Shown here piece after piece: positions 6,849 through 14,196 of a DNA stretch of 28,915 bases. A model generated the notes under the pieces. That model made no database searches. It was not told where the DNA came from and saw nothing but the letters and a program-made list of their open reading frames with translations. Position numbers and translations under genes: made by a program. Each line of letters starts with the position of its first letter. Position 1 is the first letter of the stretch. The stretch lies in NCBI GenBank assembly GCA_008501735.1, contig QQUF01000058.1, positions 1-28,915 of the forward strand, read 5' to 3'. The stretch is from Calditrichota bacterium. Its GTDB lineage: Bacteria; CLD3.

Positions 6849-8069
6849 ATGAATCCAAATTACACAAAAATATTTGCAGATGAGCTTGCTCGTTTGGAGC
6901 AAAACAAAACTTTCAAATACGAAGTTCCACTCGAAGGTCCACAAGACGGAACTGTCATTGTTGGTGGTAAAAAAGTTGTAATGCTTGCTTCCAACAACTA
7001 TTTAGGTTTGGCAAATCACCCAAAAATCAATGAAGCTGCAAAAAAGGGTTTGGAAGAATTTGGAAACGGAATTTCTTCTGTAAGATTCATTTGTGGAACT
7101 CAAACAATCCATAAAGAACTTGAAGCAAAAATTTCAAAATTTGTCGGAACAGAAGACACAATTCTTTTTCTTTCGTGCTTTTCTGCAAACGAAGGATTTT
7201 TCGCTTCACTAACAAACGAAGCTTGTGGTTACGAAGATTGGAAAGATGTTCTTTACAGCGACCAATACAATCACGCTTCAATCATTGACGGACAAAGACT
7301 CTGTAACAGAAAACGAACTGACAAAAAAGTTTATCCTCACGGAGATATGGAAAAACTCATCGAAATGCTCGAAGAGGACAAAGACAAAGATTACAGATTC
7401 AAAATCATTGCAACAGACGGAATTTTTTCGATGGAAGGTTACTTAGCGAAACTTCCTGAACTCGTTGCAATTGCTAAAAAATACGGTGCAATGCTTTTTA
7501 TGGATGATTCTCACGGAATGGGTGCAATCGGAGAAACAGGAAAAGGAACAGCCGAAGCTTGTGGAGTTTGGGGAGAAATTGACGTTGTAACAGGAACTCT
7601 CGGAAAAGCTCTTGGAGGAGCTGCAGGAGGTTTCATCAGTGGTAAAAAAGAAATGGTTACTTTTTTACGTCAAAAATCAAGACCTTACACTTTTTCAAAT
7701 TCACTTCCACCTTCATTAGTTTACGCAGCAAGTGCAGCTTTTGACTTGTTGGAAAACGACTCTTCTTTTGTTACAAGACTTGAAGAAAACACTGCTTACT
7801 TCCGAAAAGAAATGGTGAATCTCGGTTTTACAATTTTGGAAGGAAAACACCCAATCGTTCCGGTAATGCTTGGAGAAGCTCCACTTGCACAAGATATGAG
7901 TAACGAACTTTTAAAAGAAGGTGTTTACATAAAAGGTTTGTGGTTTCCGGTCGTTCCAAGAGGAATGGCAAGACTCAGAACACAAATTTCCGCAGCACTC
8001 ACGAGAGAAAATTTGGACTTCACTTTAGAAGCCTTTAGCAAAGTCGGCAAAAGAATGAACGTAATTTAA
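6849..8069 (+). CDS. kbl: glycine C-acetyltransferase (2-amino-3-ketobutyrate CoA ligase)
   Basis: This 406-residue protein is a PLP-dependent alpha-oxoamine synthase. The PLP lysine is K253 in GTLGKALGGAAGG, the ring-stacking His is H142 in YNHASIIDG, and the DDSH motif lies at 219-222. The segment SVRFICGTQTIHKELE at 77-92 and the length point to Kbl, which splits 2-amino-3-ketobutyrate with CoA into glycine and acetyl-CoA, rather than BioF or serine palmitoyltransferase. Threonine dehydrogenase, its usual partner, is not adjacent. GAGG lies about eight bases before the ATG. The gene is a single transcription unit with a following stem-loop. BioF-like or sphingolipid activity is the main alternative. 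Confidence 0.87.
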   Translation: MNPNYTKIFADELARLEQNKTFKYEVPLEGPQDGTVIVGGKKVVMLASNNYLGLANHPKINEAAKKGLEEFGNGISSVRFICGTQTIHKELEAKISKFVGTEDTILFLSCFSANEGFFASLTNEACGYEDWKDVLYSDQYNHASIIDGQRLCNRKRTDKKVYPHGDMEKLIEMLEEDKDKDYRFKIIATDGIFSMEGYLAKLPELVAIAKKYGAMLFMDDSHGMGAIGETGKGTAEACGVWGEIDVVTGTLGKALGGAAGGFISGKKEMVTFLRQKSRPYTFSNSLPPSLVYAASAAFDLLENDSSFVTRLEENTAYFRKEMVNLGFTILEGKHPIVPVMLGEAPLAQDMSNELLKEGVYIKGLWFPVVPRGMARLRTQISAALTRENLDFTLEAFSKVGKRMNVI

Positions 8070-8086
8070 AGAATTAAGAATTTTTG

Positions 8087-8119
8087 GTTTTGAGGTAAAT
8101 TTTTAATTTGCCTCAAAAC
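8087..8119 (+). terminator. stem-loop between convergent kbl and plsC
   Basis: gttttgaggtaaat (8087-8100) pairs with atttgcctcaaaac (8106-8119) across a five-base loop, with one G-U pair in 14. It lies 17 bases after the kbl stop and is followed by tttatta, so it probably ends kbl and may end the converging plsC transcript too. Confidence 0.7.
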
Positions 8120-8144
8120 TTTATTAGTCATTATTCATTAATAA

Positions 8145-8915
8145 TTAATCATTAGAAACAGTTGCTGTAAAATTCTCATTCACACCTTCCCAAAGTTTTT
8201 GAGCCAAAACTTTCCTATCTGAATTTTGCACTTTCTCATTACCAAAAACAATCTTTGCTTCAAATTTTGAAAGTTTACAAAGCTCGAAAAAATGCTTTGT
8301 AAAAGGCGAATCCTCTTGCCACCAACAAACTGAAAGGTAAGCAGGAGTTTCATTCGGTTTTGTTTTATACTGAATGCTTGCGTGAGTAACAGGAATTCCC
8401 TCGTTTGCAGGAAGTTGTAAAAGCGAAGGATTGAACTTCAAAACTTCCGCTCCTTTCGTACTCTTTCCTTCAGGGAAAAATATGATTCCGTGATTTTCAT
8501 TGATGTTTTCAGCAATCTCTTTGTTGACTCTCGGAATGTCTCTTTTATTAGTTCTGTCAATGTAAAGTGTGTTCGCAATTTTTGTTAGTTTGCCCATAAG
8601 GGGCCAAGAACTAATTTCTTGCTTTGCCACAAAAACAACATCAATTTTTGTAAAAAACAAAATTATGTCAACGTAACCCAAGTGATTTGAAACCAAAAAG
8701 AATGGCGGTTTTGGAACACTACCTTCGACAATGACTTTCATTCCAATTATTTTTGCCATCAAAACTGCCCAAATGCGAATGAATTTGTTCCTAAGTTTTA
8801 CGGAAAAATTTGAATGTAAAAATGAAATTAGAGAAGCGAAAATGAGAAAAATGAACAACGAAAGGGTTGTAAAAATTGATAAGGTAATTTTTATGTAAGC
8901 TCTTAAAGTAATCAT
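8145..8915 (-). CDS. plsC: 1-acyl-sn-glycerol-3-phosphate acyltransferase (PlsC family)
   Basis: This 256-residue membrane enzyme acylates lysophosphatidic acid to phosphatidic acid. A hydrophobic N-terminal segment at about 9-33 anchors it. The catalytic HX4D motif is H78-D83 (NHLGYVD), the substrate-binding motif is FPEGKSTKG at 147-155, and the QEISSWPLMGKL segment at 99-110 is the usual second block. The third motif has K151 where FPEGTRS has Thr, a tolerated change. There is no good ribosome site before the ATG at 8915. It follows the Rieske-glutamate synthase gene on the same strand, but 205 bases and a terminator-like element separate them. Other lysophospholipid acceptors are possible. 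Confidence 0.85.
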   Translation of the reverse strand: MITLRAYIKITLSIFTTLSLFIFLIFASLISFLHSNFSVKLRNKFIRIWAVLMAKIIGMKVIVEGSVPKPPFFLVSNHLGYVDIILFFTKIDVVFVAKQEISSWPLMGKLTKIANTLYIDRTNKRDIPRVNKEIAENINENHGIIFFPEGKSTKGAEVLKFNPSLLQLPANEGIPVTHASIQYKTKPNETPAYLSVCWWQEDSPFTKHFFELCKLSKFEAKIVFGNEKVQNSDRKVLAQKLWEGVNENFTATVSND

Positions 8916-8997
8916 CTAAAAATTTGTCAAATTTGGTTGGTTTCTCAAAAGTTAATTGAAAAACCATTCTGATTTATAAAGAATTTTAGATTTTAGG

Positions 8998-9038
8998 CAA
9001 AAAGAAAACGGCTAATCGAGGGGGAAAATTAGCCGTTT
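8998..9038 (-). terminator. terminator-like stem of repeat copy 1
   Basis: On the minus strand an 11-base-pair stem with an 11-base C-rich loop runs into TTTTCTTTTTG, about 80 bases past the stop at 9121. It probably ends transcription of the Rieske-glutamate synthase gene. Confidence 0.7.
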
Positions 9039-9111
9039 AAAATTGAGACGGGAAATCTCAGGTCAGTGGAAACTACGTAACCCAAATGACAACTGTATGT
9101 CATTCCCTAAA
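9005..9111 (-). repeat. structured repeat element, copy 1 (after the Rieske-glutamate synthase gene)
   Basis: This element of about 107 bases has a close second copy at 10849-10960, about nine in ten bases the same with several one-base gaps. Read on the minus strand it starts about ten bases after the stop of the upstream gene and contains a tgaca/tgtca hairpin, a middle stem, a tgaga/tctca hairpin, and an 11-base-pair stem aaacggctaat/attagccgttt (9006-9016 and 9028-9038) followed by TCTTTTTG. The differences between copies fall mostly in loops or keep pairing possible on the minus strand. It could be a 3'-UTR element, a leader of the next gene, or a small mobile repeat. I do not recognise it as a named RNA family. 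Confidence 0.75.
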
Positions 9112-9120
9112 AATTATTTT

Positions 9121-10743
9121 CTAAAAATTCATTCCACCGTAACTAATTCCTGCCAAATGAGCCATTTCACGATTAAAAGTCGTTAAGTCATCTTGACAAA
9201 ATCCACTCAAATTCTTATGTCCACAAGCTCTTGCCATTACTTTCATCAAATGAGTTGAGGCTTCAAAGTAATTTTTGAGTTGTTTTGCAGAATCTTCAAT
9301 TATTAATCTTGAACGTAAATCTTTTTTCTGAGTGGCAATTCCAACAGGACAATTATTTGTGTGACAAGCTCGCATTCCAAGACAACCAATTGCTTGTAAA
9401 GCAGAATTTGAAACAGCAATTCCGTCAGCTCCAAGTGCCATTGCTTTGATAAAATCAGATTCTGTTCTAAGCCCGCCTGTGATAATTAATGTAACATTTT
9501 TTGCACCGCGTTTGTCCAAGTGTTTCCTTGCTCTTGCCAAAGCAGGAATTGTTGGAACTGAAATATTTTGTTTGAAAACTTCAGGAGCTGCACCTGTTCC
9601 TCCTCCTCTTCCGTCTAAAATTATGTAATCAACTCCAACTTCAAGTGCAAAATCAATGTCTTTTTCAATGTGTTGTGCAGAAAGTTTGAAACCTATTGGA
9701 ATTCCGCCAGTTGCTTCACGAACTTCTTCGGCAACTTTTCTGTAGTCAGCAGGTGAGTCTAAGTCAGAAAATTTTGATGGACTAATCGCAGCTTCACCTT
9801 CATTCAAACCACGAACTTTTGCAATTTTTCCAACAACTTTTTCACCCGGTAAATGTCCACCTGTTCCTGTTTTTGCTCCTTGTCCTGCTTTGAAGTGAAA
9901 CGCTTGACAAACTTTTACTTTTTCAATATCCCAACCAAATTTCCCAGAAGCAAGTTCGTAAAAATAATTTGAGTTTGCTTCTTGTTCTTCGGGCAACATT
10001 CCGCCTTCTCCTGAACAAATTCCTGTTCCAGCCATTTCAGCACCTTTGGAAAGAGCAACTTTTGCCTCTTCGCTCAAAGCACCAAAACTCATATCGCTCA
10101 CAAAAATCGGGATTTTCAAATGCATTGGCTTTTTAGCATTTTTGCCAATCACTAACCCTGTTCCAACTTCGTCGTCGTCCATCAAAGGCTTTTTCCAAAG
10201 TTGTCCTGTAAGAAGCTGAATGTCGTCCCATTTTGGAAGTTCGGTAATTGCAACTCCCATTGCAGAAACCATTCCGTGATGCCCAATTCCCTCTTTTCCT
10301 TTTTTTGCAAGTGCTTGAATGTAAGAATTTTTGCTTTCTTCAGGAGTTCCGTGAGTATCTGCATAAAGTCCTAAGTATTCTTCGCGATTGTAAGGTTGTG
10401 GAAATTCTGCTTCCCACTCACTGATTTCTTCTTCGTCAACGTAAACTGCATCTTCTGCTTCTTCAACCCAAGCTGAAAATTTTGGCAAAATTTCTTCGTT
10501 GTTATAAGCACTAACTCCTGTTTCCAATCTGTAATCCCAATTGTGAACTCCACAGACCAAATCTTCACCTACAACTTTTCCGTCTGACATTAATGCTCCT
10601 CTGTGCAAACATCTTCCGTAAAAAACAGAAACTTTGTCGTCGAATCTTACAACAACAAGGTCAACATTCGCAACTAAAGCGTAAGTTGGTTTTCGGTCTT
10701 CAAGTTGACTCCAAGTTGCAACTTTACTTTTTTTAGCAGTCAT
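9121..10743 (-). CDS. Rieske [2Fe-2S] domain fused to an FMN glutamate synthase-like domain
   Basis: This 540-residue protein joins two redox parts. Residues 8-105 are a Rieske domain with cluster ligands C45-L-H47 and C64-G-V-H67. Residues about 190-530 match the FMN/alpha-ketoglutarate domain of glutamate synthase: the phosphate-binding ILDGRGGGTGAAP at 375-387, ITGGLRTESDF at 421-431, and the [3Fe-4S] cysteines C454, C460 and C465 in the CX5CX4C spacing. The glutaminase domain and the GltD-like subunit are absent here. The Rieske cluster may feed electrons to the FMN in place of GltD; this is inference. The ATG has GGAG nine bases upstream. The true substrate is uncertain; related single-domain proteins are often only named glutamate synthase-related. 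Confidence 0.85.
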   Translation of the reverse strand: MTAKKSKVATWSQLEDRKPTYALVANVDLVVVRFDDKVSVFYGRCLHRGALMSDGKVVGEDLVCGVHNWDYRLETGVSAYNNEEILPKFSAWVEEAEDAVYVDEEEISEWEAEFPQPYNREEYLGLYADTHGTPEESKNSYIQALAKKGKEGIGHHGMVSAMGVAITELPKWDDIQLLTGQLWKKPLMDDDEVGTGLVIGKNAKKPMHLKIPIFVSDMSFGALSEEAKVALSKGAEMAGTGICSGEGGMLPEEQEANSNYFYELASGKFGWDIEKVKVCQAFHFKAGQGAKTGTGGHLPGEKVVGKIAKVRGLNEGEAAISPSKFSDLDSPADYRKVAEEVREATGGIPIGFKLSAQHIEKDIDFALEVGVDYIILDGRGGGTGAAPEVFKQNISVPTIPALARARKHLDKRGAKNVTLIITGGLRTESDFIKAMALGADGIAVSNSALQAIGCLGMRACHTNNCPVGIATQKKDLRSRLIIEDSAKQLKNYFEASTHLMKVMARACGHKNLSGFCQDDLTTFNREMAHLAGISYGGMNF

Positions 10744-10840
10744 ATTTTTCTCCGTTGTAAATATTTTAAAATAAAAATTTGTTTGAATTTTTCAAGATTT
10801 TAGAACAAGTAGGAAACTAAAGTATTCCTATCAATTTGGA

Positions 10841-10882
10841 TAAATAAAAAACGGCTAATTGAGGGGGAAAAATTAGCCGTTT
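10841..10882 (-). terminator. terminator-like stem of repeat copy 2
   Basis: The stem aaacggctaat (10849-10859) with attagccgttt (10872-10882) is followed on the minus strand by TTTATTTA, directly extending the three Ts of the arm. It probably ends the protease transcript, or acts as an attenuator before the Rieske-glutamate synthase gene. Confidence 0.7.
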
Positions 10883-10960
10883 AAAATTTGAGACGGGAAA
10901 ATCTCAGGTCAGTAGCAAACTACAAAACCTGAGTGACAACTGTATGTCATTCCACTAAAA
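10849..10960 (-). repeat. structured repeat element, copy 2 (after the S8 protease gene)
   Basis: This is the second copy of the element at 9005-9111. On the minus strand it again begins about a dozen bases after a stop codon, here that of the protease at 10973, and ends 105 bases before the start of the next gene. Its middle stem is perfect: CTCAGGT pairs with ACCTGAG around an inner GTAG/CTAC hairpin. Copy 1 keeps the outer stem on the minus strand only by three G-U pairs. The bases TGAG are also used by the neighbouring tgaga/tctca hairpin, so the two folds exclude each other. Confidence 0.75.
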
Positions 10961-10972
10961 CTTTTTTAAAAT

Positions 10973-13900
10973 TTATTTCAAAAATGTCATTTTCTTAATT
11001 TCTGAGAACCCACTTGCAGTTTCAAGTTTGTAAAAATAAATTCCACTTGAGACTGATTTCCCTAAGTCATCTGTTCCGTTCCAAACAACTGAGTTGAAAC
11101 CAAAATTACCTTTTGAGTCAAACAATGTTTTTACAAGTTGTCCTTTAACATTGTAAACAAAGATTTTTAATGACTCCTCTTGTGGAAGTGTAAAAGTAAT
11201 TTTTGTGCTTGGGTTAAACGGATTCGGATAGTTTTGAGCTAAAGAATAAGAAATCGGGGCAGTTAAATCCAATTCACGAATATCAGTCAAAGTTCCCCAC
11301 CAATTATAAACATTTCCAAGAAAAGTATCTAAAGTCGAAAGACTTGGGTTTCCATTTAGGTCATAAATTCCAGAAGCTTCAAATCCTGTAAGAACAACAG
11401 ACCAATTATTTCCTGTGTTTGCGACAACCGCAGGAGCAAAGTTTCCTGTTACTCCGTAACTTATTACTGCTTCTCCTCCAGCAAGAGTGAATCCATCTTT
11501 ATTTGATTGAGTCGGAACAGAAACGTTGTAAAGTTTTGTATCGCCTACAGGGTGAGTTGTCCCTTTTACAAAAGAATTTGTAGTTCCAATTGGATCTATT
11601 AAAGCACCAACGAAATTGTTTCCGAAGTTTAGCCCACTTACACTATTTCCAACAGAAGTTCCACTAAGTAAAATGTTTCCACCTTGATTCAAGAAACTTT
11701 CCAATGCCGTCAAGTTATCAGTTGTTAAAACATCAGTATTTTGTTGGTAACCTGTAAACCAAATTACATTTCTATTAAAAAGTGAGTTTAAAGTATCAGC
11801 AGAAATTTCACCGAATTCTTCGACATCCCAAATAAAGTATCTTAGTCCAAGATTATCTAAAGCAGTAATGTAAATTGATTCTAAATTGTCGCCACCGTCA
11901 TCGTCAACCAAAATCAAATCTGTTCTTGGGACTTCGTAAGTTTCCTGTGTGTTTCCACCAGCAGTTACTGTAATTATGTCCTCAAAAGTTTTTTCAGAAT
12001 AATTAAAAGGAGGCTTAACAGTTGTAGAAACGTATTCCAAGTAACCTGTTTGAGACATTGGGATTGAAGGGAAAGCAAAATTACCATTTGCATCAGTAGT
12101 AGTTTCGATTGACATTTCTTCATCAAAGACATAAATATTTACTTCTAAAGATGCTTCAACAGGACTTTGGTCAACTTCATCTGTAACTGTTCCGACAAAA
12201 CTTCCCATTTGCGAAGCCACAAGAGTTGTATCAAAATCTAAAGTATCTAAAGTTGTCATAAAAACGTCTTTAGTCAAAAAGTCGAAACCATACTTGTAAA
12301 AAGTAACAGTTTGAATCGTATCAGCAGGAACTCTTACTTGGTAAAAACCTGTGGAATCTGTATGAGCAAGAGTTGAAGGGCTTTTGACACTTGCATTTGG
12401 AATAATGTTTCCGTTTGCGTCTGTCAAATAACCTTGCATAATCGGTTGAGCAACAGCAGAAACTGCTTCGTAAGCGTCAACCATTCCAGCTCCGTAACGA
12501 GGATCTTTTCCTGGAGCTCCTAAATCAACAGAAGTCAGTTGCATAAATTTTGAAATATCAGCAGGTGTCAAAGTTGGACTTGCGGAAAGCATTAAAGCAC
12601 AAACTCCAGCTAAGTGAGGTGTTGCACTCGAAGTTCCACCAAAAGAACCATAACCTCCTCCAGGAAGAGTCGATTGAGTACTTGCTCCTGGAGATGAAAC
12701 ATCAGGTTTGAGAAGTCCGATCGCTCCTGTTTGAGTTTCGTATGGATAATCGTGATAATTTGAAGGAAGTGTGTAAGGATAGCCTGGATGATTTGCTTGA
12801 ATATCTTCCCAAGCAGCAGGTCCGTGAGGTGAAGAACTTTCAATGATTCCAGTGTTCACGTTAATATTTCCTGAACCAATTACTGAGCTAAGTCCACCAA
12901 CTAAAGTTTGGTCAGGATGAATCCAAGGTGGAGGAGAATTTCCAGGTGCAGAAATATTGTAAGGAATTGGCTCATTTCCAGTGTTATTTCCATTATTACT
13001 TGTTGAATTTGTGTGAATAATTCCAAGTGCTAATTCCATATCTGTGTTTTGTCGGAACATTGCATAGTCAGGAGAGCTGCCATTAAACTTATAACTGTAA
13101 GAGCTTGTAATTACGTCAGCATCTTTATCCATTGCATATTGTTGAGCTTCCCAAAAAGAAGTTTGTCCACCAGTTACTTGTAAAATCATACAATTTGCTT
13201 GTGGTGCAACTCCAGTAATTGTTCCGTTTGCTCCATTTCCACAAACTTGTCCAGCTGTTGAAGTACCGTGACTACTAGAGCCTTGTGGGTCATTGTTGTT
13301 ATTTCCCATATTCCAACCAACTAAGTCATCTGTGTAACCATTATTATCATCATCAACTCCGTTTAAATCACCTGGATCGAAACTCCAAACTCCACCAATA
13401 AGTTCCATTGTTACTCCGTCACCATCAGCATCTTCACCAAGATTGTTCCAAATATTTGGTCCTAAATCTGGGTGTTCATAGTCTGTTCCACTGTCAAGAT
13501 TTGCAACAACAACTCCAGCTCCGTGATAGCCTAAATCTTCCCAAACTTCGTGAGCACGAATCATAATTAAACCAGGATTTGTGTCGTTAAAAGTTGGGTT
13601 AAGTGTAAAAATATTCTTTGGGATTGGATCAGGTTTGAAGTCAGTTAATTCTTCTTCAATGTATGTTTTATCGAATGAGATTCTTCCAATTTTGTCAAAA
13701 TTTGCGAGTTCTAAAATCACATCTTTTGTCGCACTAAAAGCCACAACGTTGTTTGTCCAAAGTGAAACGAGCTTTGAAACGCTTCCAAGTTCTTTATTAC
13801 GTTCCAAAAAGCTAAGGATTTCCCTTTGCTCATTTTTAGCGAATTCTTTAAGAGTTCTTTTGATAAAAGGTCTTTTTTCAAATTTATTTAAATTTTGAAG

Positions 13901-14104
13901 CCCTTCTCTCTCAAGCATTTCCATTAAATCAGTGTAAGTGATTCTGTCATCAAGAACAACGTAAGCATTGACTAACTCATTTGAGCCAACTCTTTCAAGT
14001 TCGTCGCTCAAAGGCTTGTCAATCTTAGCTGTAGCAAATGCATTTGAAAAAATCATTGCAGTTGAAGAAGCTAAGACAAGACTTAGTAGCTTTTTAGTAT
14101 TCAT
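10973..14104 (-). CDS. secreted subtilisin-like (S8) serine protease with type IX secretion tail
   Basis: This 1043-residue protein begins with a signal peptide (KKLLSLVLASSTAMIFS, cleavage near NAFA at 21-24). A propeptide-like region follows to about 170. The S8 catalytic domain (about 180-550) has D204 in NLDSGTDYEHPD, H279 in SSSHGTSTAG and S492 in GGTSSATPHLAG. A Ca-binding-like DADGDG (225-230) and Asp-rich DDDNNGYTDD lie between them. Then come two carboxypeptidase-regulatory-like domains (about 555-720), a flavodoxin-like or GATase-like region (about 730-940), and a C-terminal sorting domain with NYPNPFNPSTKI and a FlgD-like fold. The tail marks export by the type IX system to the cell surface. 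The ATG has a strong GGAGGA site. No immunity or partner gene is near. Confidence 0.9.
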   Translation of the reverse strand: MNTKKLLSLVLASSTAMIFSNAFATAKIDKPLSDELERVGSNELVNAYVVLDDRITYTDLMEMLEREGLQNLNKFEKRPFIKRTLKEFAKNEQREILSFLERNKELGSVSKLVSLWTNNVVAFSATKDVILELANFDKIGRISFDKTYIEEELTDFKPDPIPKNIFTLNPTFNDTNPGLIMIRAHEVWEDLGYHGAGVVVANLDSGTDYEHPDLGPNIWNNLGEDADGDGVTMELIGGVWSFDPGDLNGVDDDNNGYTDDLVGWNMGNNNNDPQGSSSHGTSTAGQVCGNGANGTITGVAPQANCMILQVTGGQTSFWEAQQYAMDKDADVITSSYSYKFNGSSPDYAMFRQNTDMELALGIIHTNSTSNNGNNTGNEPIPYNISAPGNSPPPWIHPDQTLVGGLSSVIGSGNINVNTGIIESSSPHGPAAWEDIQANHPGYPYTLPSNYHDYPYETQTGAIGLLKPDVSSPGASTQSTLPGGGYGSFGGTSSATPHLAGVCALMLSASPTLTPADISKFMQLTSVDLGAPGKDPRYGAGMVDAYEAVSAVAQPIMQGYLTDANGNIIPNASVKSPSTLAHTDSTGFYQVRVPADTIQTVTFYKYGFDFLTKDVFMTTLDTLDFDTTLVASQMGSFVGTVTDEVDQSPVEASLEVNIYVFDEEMSIETTTDANGNFAFPSIPMSQTGYLEYVSTTVKPPFNYSEKTFEDIITVTAGGNTQETYEVPRTDLILVDDDGGDNLESIYITALDNLGLRYFIWDVEEFGEISADTLNSLFNRNVIWFTGYQQNTDVLTTDNLTALESFLNQGGNILLSGTSVGNSVSGLNFGNNFVGALIDPIGTTNSFVKGTTHPVGDTKLYNVSVPTQSNKDGFTLAGGEAVISYGVTGNFAPAVVANTGNNWSVVLTGFEASGIYDLNGNPSLSTLDTFLGNVYNWWGTLTDIRELDLTAPISYSLAQNYPNPFNPSTKITFTLPQEESLKIFVYNVKGQLVKTLFDSKGNFGFNSVVWNGTDDLGKSVSSGIYFYKLETASGFSEIKKMTFLK

Positions 14105-14196
14105 TAAATTTCCTCCGTGAAAGGTTAAAAGTTTTGCAGAAGTGGAAACAAATTAAGTATTTAAACCAATAAATTGAAGAAAAATTTCAAAAAATC

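Noticed and set aside
9005-9111. Assignment of the repeated element to a named riboswitch class (TPP, SAM, cobalamin)
   Set aside because: I compared the conserved words with cores I know and found no match; flanking genes give no ligand hint.
13581-13898. 105-residue plus-strand open frame opposite the protease gene
   Set aside because: It is antisense to the propeptide region of the protease and has no recognisable motif.
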